A DNA stretch of 64,000 nucleotides from the NCBI GenBank assembly GCA_004379135.1, contig NBNI01000005.1, forward strand, positions 186,001 through 250,000, given 5' to 3'. The notes beneath the pieces are model-generated. The model saw only the letters and a program-made list of their open reading frames with translations. It ran no database searches and was not told the origin of the DNA. Of the stretch, positions 42,858 through 50,209 are shown one piece after another (within the stretch, counting starts at the first letter, position 1; every line of letters starts with the position of its first letter). The translations under genes were made by a program, and so were the position numbers. The DNA comes from Acidimicrobiales bacterium mtb01 (lineage in GTDB: Bacteria; Actinomycetota; Acidimicrobiia; Acidimicrobiales; Ilumatobacteraceae).

Positions 42858-43247
42858 TTACGAATCACGGAGGTCTTCCTTCCACGAGCGGAAGCGATCG
42901 TGTCGAGTCCCGCTCGGCCCGACTCCGTCGCCGGTGCCGTCGGGAAACAATCGGAAGGTGTACTGACGCGCGAGGTCGGCGGCGTCGACCGCGAAGTAAC
43001 GGGCGTCGGCGTCGGTGGCTGGCCCTGATCGCCACAACAACCACGCGCCGATGCGCCGTTTGTATTCGGCCTCCGGCCGACCGGGTAGATCGTCGCCCAA
43101 TCGACGCAGTTCGTCGGGTGCCTCGATCCAGGCCGACGCGACGATGTTGCGGTCGCGGACGGGTGTGGCCGGCAGATCAATTGTGTGGATCGGCGTGCGG
43201 TCGGCGGGGCGTTGGTCGTAGCGCAGCGCGCGCGACTCACCATCCAC
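42858..43247 (-). CDS. conserved protein of unknown function
   Basis: A 129-residue protein: ESRALRYDQRPADRT, then RNIVASAWIEAPDELRRLG, EAEYKRRIGAWLLWRSGPATDADARYFAVDAAD and QYTFRLFPDGTGDG. It is soluble and mixed alpha/beta. I do not recognise a family name. The GTG start is inside the 3' end of the MBL gene (an 11-base overlap in another frame), and the desaturase follows six bases later, so the three are a likely operon. Confidence 0.7.
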   Translation of the reverse strand: MDGESRALRYDQRPADRTPIHTIDLPATPVRDRNIVASAWIEAPDELRRLGDDLPGRPEAEYKRRIGAWLLWRSGPATDADARYFAVDAADLARQYTFRLFPDGTGDGVGPSGTRHDRFRSWKEDLRDS

Positions 43248-43860
43248 GGTCGACCCACTCCTGCAGATGCGGCCGCTCGTTGCCGATCCTCGTGTCGAGT
43301 CCGTGGCCGGGCAGCACGATCGTGGAATCGGGGAACGGGAAGAGCAAGTTGTCGATCGACGAGATGATCGTCTCGAACGAACCACCCGGGAACTTGGTGG
43401 CACCCGGCCCACCCGGAAACAGCGTGTCGCCGGTGAAGAGCAGCGGCGTGTTTTCGACATGGAACGAAATCGAACCGGGGGTGTGGCCCGGATTGTGGAT
43501 GGCGTGCAGACGCAAGCGACCCACTTCGATCACGTCGTCGTGACCCATGAACGAGTCGTATCCCACGTCGTTCAGCATCGGAGCGTCGAGTTCGGTGACC
43601 GCGACGTCGTAACCGGCTTCGCGCATGGCCGGCACGGCCTGGATGTGATCGTGGTGGCCGTGGGTCTCGAGCACCCGCCGAACGCCGAGGCGTTGACACA
43701 GCGCGAGCAACTTCTCGTGCTCGTTCGCGGCGTCGATGAGCACCGCATCGCCGGTCTGCCGGCATCGCACCACGAACACGTTGTTGTCGTACGGGCCGAC
43801 CACCAGGCGGTGGACCTCCACCGCCGAGTCGAGCCAGTGCAGTGCGGCGCCGTCGGTCAT
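43237..43860 (-). CDS. glyoxalase II-like MBL-fold hydrolase
   Basis: A 207-residue metallo-hydrolase with the di-zinc set HGHHDH (67-72), HNPGHTPGS, FTGDTLF and LPGHGLDT. This is the short single-domain glyoxalase-II type that hydrolyses thioesters or acts on persulfides. No substrate-binding C-terminal domain is present, so the true substrate is open. First gene of a short minus-strand operon, divergent from the LCP gene. Confidence 0.88.
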   Translation of the reverse strand: MTDGAALHWLDSAVEVHRLVVGPYDNNVFVVRCRQTGDAVLIDAANEHEKLLALCQRLGVRRVLETHGHHDHIQAVPAMREAGYDVAVTELDAPMLNDVGYDSFMGHDDVIEVGRLRLHAIHNPGHTPGSISFHVENTPLLFTGDTLFPGGPGATKFPGGSFETIISSIDNLLFPFPDSTIVLPGHGLDTRIGNERPHLQEWVDRGW

Positions 43861-43898
43861 GACGAGAGTTTGTCAGGCCGGACACCTAGGGTTGCTCC

Positions 43899-45272
43899 GT
43901 GCCCGAAACCCCCGTCGAGCCTCTGGTCACGAGTCCGTCCACAACGTCGACCCCGTCCACAACGTCGACCCCGTCCGCGACTCAGAAGAAGAGCGTCACT
44001 CGCGCGGTGCTCGCTTCGCTGCTGGTCCCGGGAGCGCCGAGCTTCGGGAGACGTCTGTTGATGTCGTGGGCGCTGCTCACGTTCGGAGTTCTGCTTCCCA
44101 TTGCCGCGGTGATCGTGGGCGTCGTCCGGCGCAACTCGATCACCGGCCTGGTGCTCGACGAAACCGTTTTGCGCGTGATCCAGGTGATCCTCGCGGTGTT
44201 CGTTCTCGCACGACTGGCGGCGGTGGTCGAAGTGATCTCGGCGCAGGGTGACGGGGCGAAGAAGCGGCTGGCGTCGTTCGTCGCCGTGGTCGGCATGCTC
44301 GTGGTGGCGTTTCCGGCCGGCTTCTCGGTGGTGCGCGCCGATCAGTTGCGCAGCGTGATCAGCGACGTTTTCGTCACCTCCGGATCGACCGATCCGTTGG
44401 CCTTTGCGTGGAGCGACGTCACGGGCGACGAGTACCAGAACGTGTTGCTGCTCGGGGGGGACGAGGGCCCGGGACGATGGGCGCTGCGCACCGACACGAT
44501 GATCCTGGTGTCGATACACAAGTCGTCGGGACGCGTGGCGATGATCTCGATCCCGCGCAATCTGGGCCGCTTGAAGTTCCCCGAGGGTTCGGCCATGGCC
44601 GACGAGTTCCCGAAAGGATTCAACGACCTCGCCAACGCGATCTTCCCGTACGTGTACGCGCATCCCGACATCGCCGCCACGTATCTGCGCGGATCGCTGG
44701 CCCCGGAAGCGGTGGCCCTCGCGAGTGCGATCAGTTATTCGATGGACGTCACGATCCACGACTACGTGCTCGTGAACATGCAGGGCTTCATCGAGATCAT
44801 CGATGCACTGGGTGGCGTCACGGTCACACTCGACAAGGCGATTCCGATGCCGGGCAACGTGCCGGGCGCGAAGACGAAGTATCCGCCGATCATCGGCCCG
44901 GGTGAAGTGGAGATGGACGGCACGATGGCACTCGGTTACGTGCGTTCGCGCGCGGCCGACAGCGATTACAGCCGTATGGGTCGCCAGCGTCGTTTGCTCG
45001 AGTTGCTTGCTTCGCAGGCATCGGGAACCGATGTGCTGGTGAAGTTCCCGGCGTTGGCCGATGCGATGAAGGAGAACGTGCGCACGTCGCTCACGCCGAG
45101 TGAGTTTGCGTTCTTGGCCGATCGTCTGAGGTCGGGAGCGAATATTCAGGAGTCGGTTGGGTTGACGCCGCCGATCGTGCAACCGGGCCGCCCGAAGTAT
45201 GACGACATCGCCGATCTTGTCGATGCGTTGCAGGACGCCATCAAATCCGGCGTCGACTTCCCCTTCGCCTGA
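43899..45272 (+). CDS. LytR-CpsA-Psr (LCP) family protein
   Basis: A 457-residue membrane protein. The N-terminal 35 residues are Ser/Thr/Pro-rich and encoded by an 18-base tandem repeat (43938-43977). Three hydrophobic helices follow (LLMSWALLTFGVLLPIA, VIQVILAVFVLARLAAV, FVAVVGMLVVAFPAG), then an extracellular LCP domain from about 180. It has NVLLLGGDEGPGRWALRTDTMILVSI, ISIPRNLGRLKFP and YVRSRAADSDYSRMGRQRRLL. LCP enzymes attach teichoic acid-like or arabinogalactan-like polymers to peptidoglycan. GTG start. Confidence 0.93.
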   Translation: MPETPVEPLVTSPSTTSTPSTTSTPSATQKKSVTRAVLASLLVPGAPSFGRRLLMSWALLTFGVLLPIAAVIVGVVRRNSITGLVLDETVLRVIQVILAVFVLARLAAVVEVISAQGDGAKKRLASFVAVVGMLVVAFPAGFSVVRADQLRSVISDVFVTSGSTDPLAFAWSDVTGDEYQNVLLLGGDEGPGRWALRTDTMILVSIHKSSGRVAMISIPRNLGRLKFPEGSAMADEFPKGFNDLANAIFPYVYAHPDIAATYLRGSLAPEAVALASAISYSMDVTIHDYVLVNMQGFIEIIDALGGVTVTLDKAIPMPGNVPGAKTKYPPIIGPGEVEMDGTMALGYVRSRAADSDYSRMGRQRRLLELLASQASGTDVLVKFPALADAMKENVRTSLTPSEFAFLADRLRSGANIQESVGLTPPIVQPGRPKYDDIADLVDALQDAIKSGVDFPFA

Positions 45273-45289
45273 CCCATTCGCCTGACCCA

Positions 45290-45332
45290 TTGGGCGCGAA
45301 ACCATGCCAGAAATGGCATGTCTGACGCCCAA
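45290..45332. terminator. nested stem-loop between convergent genes
   Basis: Outer stem TTGGGCG/CGCCCAA and inner stem CATGCC/GGCATG with a short loop. It lies after the LCP stop and before the end of the convergent PIN gene and fits a bidirectional terminator. A 13-base duplication (CGCCTGACCCATT twice) sits just before it, partly over the LCP stop codon. Confidence 0.65.
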
Positions 45333-45336
45333 CGAC

Positions 45337-45741
45337 TCAACTCGAGACGACGTTGAAGCCGAGCGCGAGGGCCACGGGAATCTGGGCCGGGTCGAAGGTG
45401 ACGAATCGAACCGGACGCGGAAGGCGATCGGCCGCGGCGAGATGAATCGCATCGCTCACGTGCACCGGTTGTTCGCGCGAAATCTGCGCGGCGCGATCGA
45501 GGCAGCGCTGATCGATGGGCACCACAGCGACGCGATCCCATAGGAGTCGCAACTGGTCTTCCACATCGTCCTGCAGCACGACCTCGTCGGTGAGTCGTGG
45601 CACGAGCGCGAGCGATTCGGTGAGGGCCAAAGCACTCGCGCACCAATCCGGATCGGCGTCGAGTGCGTCGAGCGCCACCGATCGATTGCGACCTTCCACC
45701 ACCGCGGCCACCAAAGCCGACGCATCGAGATAGAGCGTCAC
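45337..45741 (-). CDS. PIN-domain ribonuclease toxin (VapC-like)
   Basis: A 134-residue PIN domain: LYLDASALVAAVVE with Asp6, ALTESLAL with the conserved Glu, VHVSDAIHLAAADRL with an Asp, and FVTFDPAQ with the last Asp. These four acids bind the metal that cuts RNA. Its GTG start overlaps the antitoxin stop by four bases. Targets unknown; VapC toxins cut tRNA or rRNA. Confidence 0.88.
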   Translation of the reverse strand: MTLYLDASALVAAVVEGRNRSVALDALDADPDWCASALALTESLALVPRLTDEVVLQDDVEDQLRLLWDRVAVVPIDQRCLDRAAQISREQPVHVSDAIHLAAADRLPRPVRFVTFDPAQIPVALALGFNVVSS

Positions 45742-46013
45742 CTGATCTCCCGCAGCAGTCGGTCGATGCGTGCGCCCGACCACACCGGCACCGGGTCGGA
45801 CGGCGTCCAGGGCGACGAGCGCCGGGGCGCGATCACCTGACCGGTCGCGATGAGGTCGGCCAACCGCACCTGACCGTCCACGCCGTCGAGGGGCCCGAGC
45901 GATGCCACCGGCTGTCCGTCGATGGTGATGACGAGGTGCTCACCCGAACCGGCGCGGCGAACCGTGGCCGCGGCCTCGGCGCGCATCTGGCGGATTCCGA
46001 TTTCCCTGTCCAC
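45738..46013 (-). CDS. Phd/YefM-type antitoxin
   Basis: A 91-residue protein: REIGIRQMRAEAAATVRRAGSGEHLVITIDGQPVASLGPL in order, the Phd/YefM DNA-binding and dimerisation fold, with a C-terminal segment that would wrap the PIN toxin (WSGARIDRLLREIR). A GTG start is chosen because the conserved region begins just after it; an ATG six codons upstream is an alternative. It pairs with the overlapping PIN gene. Confidence 0.83.
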   Translation of the reverse strand: MDREIGIRQMRAEAAATVRRAGSGEHLVITIDGQPVASLGPLDGVDGQVRLADLIATGQVIAPRRSSPWTPSDPVPVWSGARIDRLLREIR

Positions 46014-46105
46014 GGCCCCACGGTACCCCATGAACCGAGGAATGTGTACACCGGTGTACGCGATTCGATTTCCAGCCCGTCCACGCGCATCAACAAGATG
46101 ACGGC

Positions 46106-47221
46106 ATGAACTTTGCATTCTCCGAAGAACAGGAAGAACTCCGCAAGACAGTCCGCGCGTTCCTCGAGGCCAAGAGCGCCGAGACCGCGGTCCGCGAGCA
46201 GATGGAGACCGAGGCCGGTTTCGACAAGGCCGTTTGGTCGCAGATGGGCGAGCAGATGGGTCTGCAGGGCCTGCACATCCCCGAGGCCTACGGCGGATCG
46301 GGCTACTCGTACGTCGAGCTCGGTGTTGTGCTCGAAGAGATGGGCCGCGCGCTCCTGTGCGCCCCGTACTTCTCGACCGTGGTGCTCGCCGCGAACACGT
46401 TGCTCCATTCGGGTGACGAGGCCGCGAAGAAGAAGCACCTTCCGGGCATCGCCGCCGGTTCGACCATCGCGACACTCGCGTTCACCGAGCCCTCGGGCAA
46501 GTGGGACGAGAGCGGCATCACGATGCAGGCGTCGGGCAGCGGCTCGTCGTTCAAGCTCAACGGCACCAAGATGTTCGTGATCGACGGCGCGACCGCCGAC
46601 CTCATCATCGTCGCCGCCAAGACTGGCAAGGGCACGAGCCTGTTCGCCGTCGACGGCAACGCGGCCGGTCTCACCCGCACCGCGCTCAGCACGATGGACC
46701 AGACGCGCAAGCAAGCCAAGCTCGAATTCAAGGACGTGGTCGGCGAGCTGATCGGCACCGAGGGTCAGGGCTGGAAGGTTCTCTCGACCGTTCTCGATCT
46801 CGCTGCCGTCGGCCTCGCCGCCGAGCAGGTGGGCGGAGCGCAGAAGGTTCTCGAGATGGCCGTCGAGTACGCGAAGGTGCGCGTGCAGTTCGGCCGTCCG
46901 ATCGGTTCGTTCCAGGCGATCAAGCACAAGTGCGCCGACATGTTGCTCGAAGTCGAGTCGGCCAAGTCGGCTGCGTACTACGGCATGTGGTGCGCGAGCG
47001 AGATGAACGACGAACTGCCGTCGGTCGCCTCGCTCGCCAAGGCCTACTGCTCGGAGGCATACTTCCACGCGACCGCCGAGAACATCCAGATCCACGGTGG
47101 CATCGGCTTCACCTGGGAGCACCCGGCGCACCTGTACTTCAAGCGCGCCAAGTCGTCGGAGTTGCTGTTCGGTGATCCGACCTACCATCGCGAGCAGCTC
47201 GCCCAGCGCATCGGCATCTGA
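46106..47221 (+). CDS. acyl-CoA dehydrogenase
   Basis: A 371-residue flavoenzyme. It begins FAFSEEQEELRKTVRAFLE, has LAFTEPSGKWD in the FAD/substrate site, RVQFGRPIGSFQAIKHKCADM, and ends with the helical QIHGGIGFTWEHPAHLYFKRAKSS. It oxidises acyl-CoA thioesters to enoyl-CoA. The pattern resembles actinobacterial FadE proteins, including those for steroid side chains, but chain or ring preference cannot be fixed. No other beta-oxidation gene is adjacent. Confidence 0.93.
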   Translation: MNFAFSEEQEELRKTVRAFLEAKSAETAVREQMETEAGFDKAVWSQMGEQMGLQGLHIPEAYGGSGYSYVELGVVLEEMGRALLCAPYFSTVVLAANTLLHSGDEAAKKKHLPGIAAGSTIATLAFTEPSGKWDESGITMQASGSGSSFKLNGTKMFVIDGATADLIIVAAKTGKGTSLFAVDGNAAGLTRTALSTMDQTRKQAKLEFKDVVGELIGTEGQGWKVLSTVLDLAAVGLAAEQVGGAQKVLEMAVEYAKVRVQFGRPIGSFQAIKHKCADMLLEVESAKSAAYYGMWCASEMNDELPSVASLAKAYCSEAYFHATAENIQIHGGIGFTWEHPAHLYFKRAKSSELLFGDPTYHREQLAQRIGI

Positions 47222-47297
47222 CCGATCGAACTCGGAGCGCCCTCGGGTTTCCGGCGACTCGCTCGCCCGAAGTCCGGGGGCGCTACCTTTTACCCCC

Positions 47298-47522
47298 ATG
47301 GAACGTCCGTCGAAGTTCGAGCACACGCGCTTTCTCGGTGACAAGCGCACGCAGTTGGTGTACGACCTCGACACCTGGACCGATCAGGCCATCATCGACG
47401 AGATCGTCGACGCCGAAGTTGGCCTGTGCTTCGGGCCCGACACTCTCATCGAGGCGCGCAACCGCGGCTACACGCTCGCCACACCGGGCCGTACCCGCCG
47501 TCACCGCAAGCCGCGTGCGTAA
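47298..47522 (+). CDS. small conserved protein of unknown function
   Basis: A 74-residue protein: MERPSKFEHTRFLGDKRTQ, then VYDLDTWTDQAIIDEIVDAE and a basic tail (GRTRRHRKPRA). Reading frame and composition look like a real gene, and a hydrolase gene starts three bases after its stop. I cannot assign a family. Confidence 0.65.
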   Translation: MERPSKFEHTRFLGDKRTQLVYDLDTWTDQAIIDEIVDAEVGLCFGPDTLIEARNRGYTLATPGRTRRHRKPRA

Positions 47523-47525
47523 CCC

Positions 47526-48287
47526 GTGCTGACCAACGGCACCATCGTCTCGTCGGGCTACGACCTCCCGCGCTATCTCACCCGTCCGGTCGGTCGCGAC
47601 GAAGCCTTGCCCGGCGTGATCATGTGCCACTCGTTTCCGTTCGCGTCGCTCGACGCGCGCCATTCTGCGAGCACGTTCCCCGAACTCATGGACCGCATCG
47701 CCAACGAACTCGGATTCTCGGCGATGTGCTTCACCTTCCGCGGTTGCGGCGAGAGCGATGGCGACTTCTCGCTGCAGGGCTGGATCGACGATTTGCGCGC
47801 CGCGATCAATCACATGATCGAAGAAGAACACCCCACCGGTCTGTGGTTGATCGGTGCCAACACCGGGGGATCGGTGGCGATGTGCGTGGCGGCCGAAGAT
47901 CCGCGCATCCGTGGTTGCGCATTGCTCGGTCCGCGCGCCGACTTCGACGACTGGGCCAATCAGCCGCGTCGTTTCCTCGAACACTGTCGTGATGTCGGTG
48001 CGGTGCGCACTCCGCGTTACCCCAAGGACTTCGACGAGTGGACGCGCGAGCTGCGTCGCGAGCGTCCGGTGGCGGCCGCCGCCGACTTTGCGCCACGTCC
48101 GTTGTTGATCCTGCACGGCGACGAGGACGAGAGTGTGCCGGCCAGCGATGCTCGCCAGTTGGCTGAAGCCCACGGTGCGGCGGAGATGCGCGTGTTCGAA
48201 GGGGGAGGTCACCGCCTGCGTCACGATCCGCGCGCCATGTCGGTTCTGCTCGGCTGGCTCGACCGCCAGCGCCTCACCGACGACTAG
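47526..48287 (+). CDS. alpha/beta hydrolase with altered nucleophile elbow
   Basis: A 253-residue alpha/beta-hydrolase-fold protein. SFPF after VIMCH is the oxyanion region and FTFRGCGESDGDFS is typical of the family. Asp in LHGDEDESVPAS and His in EGGGHRLRHDP fit the acid and base. The elbow is IGANTGG, where GxSxGG is expected, so the nucleophile serine is replaced by asparagine. It is either a non-hydrolytic member or uses another residue. Its stop codon overlaps that of the convergent galE. It follows the 74-residue gene closely. Confidence 0.8.
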   Translation: MLTNGTIVSSGYDLPRYLTRPVGRDEALPGVIMCHSFPFASLDARHSASTFPELMDRIANELGFSAMCFTFRGCGESDGDFSLQGWIDDLRAAINHMIEEEHPTGLWLIGANTGGSVAMCVAAEDPRIRGCALLGPRADFDDWANQPRRFLEHCRDVGAVRTPRYPKDFDEWTRELRRERPVAAAADFAPRPLLILHGDEDESVPASDARQLAEAHGAAEMRVFEGGGHRLRHDPRAMSVLLGWLDRQRLTDD

Positions 48288-49252
48288 GTGTTCTTCGAAT
48301 GCCAGGCGTAGGCCGACGCGATGATCTCGTCGAGTCCGCGAGTGGCCTTCCAACCGAGCAACCGTTCGGCCAGCGACGAATCGGCGAAGACCACAGCCGG
48401 GTCACCAGGACGTCGCGCCACGATCTCGTGCGGCACGGGCTTGCCGCTCGCTCGCTCAGTCGCTGCGAGAACTTCGAGGACCGACGATCCCCGGCCAGTG
48501 CCGAGATTCACCGTGATGTCGCCCTTGCCGGCCCGTAAATGATCGAGTGCCGCCACATGTGCCGCGGCGAGATCTTCCACGTGGATGTAGTCGCGCACGC
48601 CGGTGCCGTCGGGAGTGGGGTAGTCGTTTCCGAACACCAGCACTGGTCCGCTCGCGCCGAGTGCGGCCTTCATCACCAGCGGAACGAGGTTGGTCGTGAT
48701 CGTCCAGTCCTCGCCGATGGAACCATCGTCGGCGGAACCGGCCGCGTTGAAGTAGCGCAGGCTCGCCCAACGCAGGCCGTGCGTGGTTCCGTACCACGAG
48801 ATCACACGTTCCATCACCGCTTTGGTCTCGGCGTACACGTTCTCGGGGCGGATGGCCGCGGCCTCGTCGACCGGCACCCGCTCGGGGTTCCCGTACACCG
48901 CGGCCGACGACGAGAACACGAGTCGCGTGACGCCGGCGCGCAACGCGCCCTCTACCAGATGAACCGTGCCCTGCACGTTGTTGCCCCAGTACATGCCGGG
49001 TCGCAACATCGATTCTCCGGCACTCTTGTACGCGGCGAAGTGGACGATGTCGGTGACGCCGTGTTCGCGGCACGTCTTTTCCACCAGATTCTCGTTCGAG
49101 ATGTCGCCGACCACGAGGGGCGCGCCGAGCAGCGAGTCGCGGTGGCTGCGCTCCAGCGAATCGAAGGCCACCACGTCGTGCCCGAGCGAGCGCAACAACT
49201 TCACGGTGTGCGCTCCGATGTAGCCGGCACCACCAGTGACGAGGACCGCCAT
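48284..49252 (-). CDS. galE: UDP-glucose 4-epimerase
   Basis: A 322-residue short-chain dehydrogenase-like epimerase: VLVTGGAGYIGAHT for NAD binding, FAAYKSAGES, VFSSSAAVYGNP with the catalytic Ser, YAETK with Tyr and Lys, RYFNAAGSADDGSIGE and RDYIHVEDLAAAHV. It interconverts UDP-glucose and UDP-galactose. Length is slightly short but complete. The start shares a base with the stop of the preceding epimerase/decarboxylase gene. Confidence 0.94.
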   Translation of the reverse strand: MAVLVTGGAGYIGAHTVKLLRSLGHDVVAFDSLERSHRDSLLGAPLVVGDISNENLVEKTCREHGVTDIVHFAAYKSAGESMLRPGMYWGNNVQGTVHLVEGALRAGVTRLVFSSSAAVYGNPERVPVDEAAAIRPENVYAETKAVMERVISWYGTTHGLRWASLRYFNAAGSADDGSIGEDWTITTNLVPLVMKAALGASGPVLVFGNDYPTPDGTGVRDYIHVEDLAAAHVAALDHLRAGKGDITVNLGTGRGSSVLEVLAATERASGKPVPHEIVARRPGDPAVVFADSSLAERLLGWKATRGLDEIIASAYAWHSKNT

Positions 49253-50208
49253 CAGAAGCCTTCGTAATTGCGGAAGTACTCGATCATCCGCGTGAGCCCT
49301 TCGGAGAGAGACACCGACGGCTCCCAGCCGAGAAGATCGCGAGCCTTGGTGATGTCGGGGCAGCGCTGCATCGGGTCGCCCTCGCGTTCGGGTGGCATCG
49401 GCACCGAGATGATCGCACTCGACGATTTGCTGAGAGCCACCACCAACTCTGCCAGCTGGCGCATGGTGAACTCGGCGGGGTTGCCCACGTTCACCGGCTC
49501 CGTAAGGTTCGAATCGAGCAGTGTCACGAGTCCGCGAACCTCGTCGCTCACGTGGCAAAACGACCGGGTCTGATTGCCTTCGCCGTGAATGGTGAGAGGC
49601 TCGCCGCGGAGCGCCTGCTCGATGAACGTGCCGACCACCCGGCCGTCCTGCGGGCGCATGCGTTCGCCGTAGGTGTTGAAGATGCGCGCGATGCGGATGT
49701 CGAGGCCGTGCACGCGGTGGTATGCCATCGTGAGCGCCTCGGAGAATCGCTTCGCTTCGTCGTAGCAACTGCGCGGTCCGATGGACGAGACGTTGCCCCA
49801 ATACGTCTCGGGCTGCGGATGCACCAGCGGATCGCCGTACACCTCGCTGGTGGATGCGAGGAAGAACGTGGCTTCGTCGGCCACTGCGCGATCGAGCAGG
49901 TTGCGCGTGCCGATGCTGCCCACCGACAGGATCGCGAGCGGAATACGCGCGAAGTCGGACGGCGAAGCCGGGCTGGCCAGATCCAACACCGCGTCGAATG
50001 GCTCGGCCAACGCGATGTGATCGGGGAATTCGAAGCACACGTCGTGCTCCACGAGTGCGAAGCGGTCGTTGCTATAGAGGTGGACGAGGTTCGATCTCCG
50101 CCCGGTGGACAAGTTGTCGATCGCCACCACCTCGTCGCCGCGCGCCAGCAGCGCATCGGCGAGATGCGAACCCACGAATCCGGCACCGCCGGCCAGAAGA
50201 ACGCGCAT
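49252..50208 (-). CDS. NAD-dependent sugar epimerase, UDP-glucuronate decarboxylase-like
   Basis: A 318-residue extended SDR enzyme: VLLAGGAGFVGSHLAD, LDLASPASPSDFARIPL, FFLASTSEVYGDPLVHPQPE, CYDEAKRFSE with Tyr and Lys, ARIFNTYGERMRPQDGRVV and FCHVSDEVRGL. The PQxExYWGNVxxIGPRxCYDExKR block is the mark of UDP-xylose synthase. With UDP-glucose dehydrogenase next to it (one base apart), conversion of UDP-glucuronate to UDP-xylose is likely. Confidence 0.9.
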   Translation of the reverse strand: MRVLLAGGAGFVGSHLADALLARGDEVVAIDNLSTGRRSNLVHLYSNDRFALVEHDVCFEFPDHIALAEPFDAVLDLASPASPSDFARIPLAILSVGSIGTRNLLDRAVADEATFFLASTSEVYGDPLVHPQPETYWGNVSSIGPRSCYDEAKRFSEALTMAYHRVHGLDIRIARIFNTYGERMRPQDGRVVGTFIEQALRGEPLTIHGEGNQTRSFCHVSDEVRGLVTLLDSNLTEPVNVGNPAEFTMRQLAELVVALSKSSSAIISVPMPPEREGDPMQRCPDITKARDLLGWEPSVSLSEGLTRMIEYFRNYEGF

Positions 50209-50209
50209 G

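Noticed and set aside
43938-43977. An 18-base tandem repeat as a possible regulatory element
   Set aside because: It lies inside the LCP gene and encodes a Ser/Thr/Pro linker (STTSTP units).
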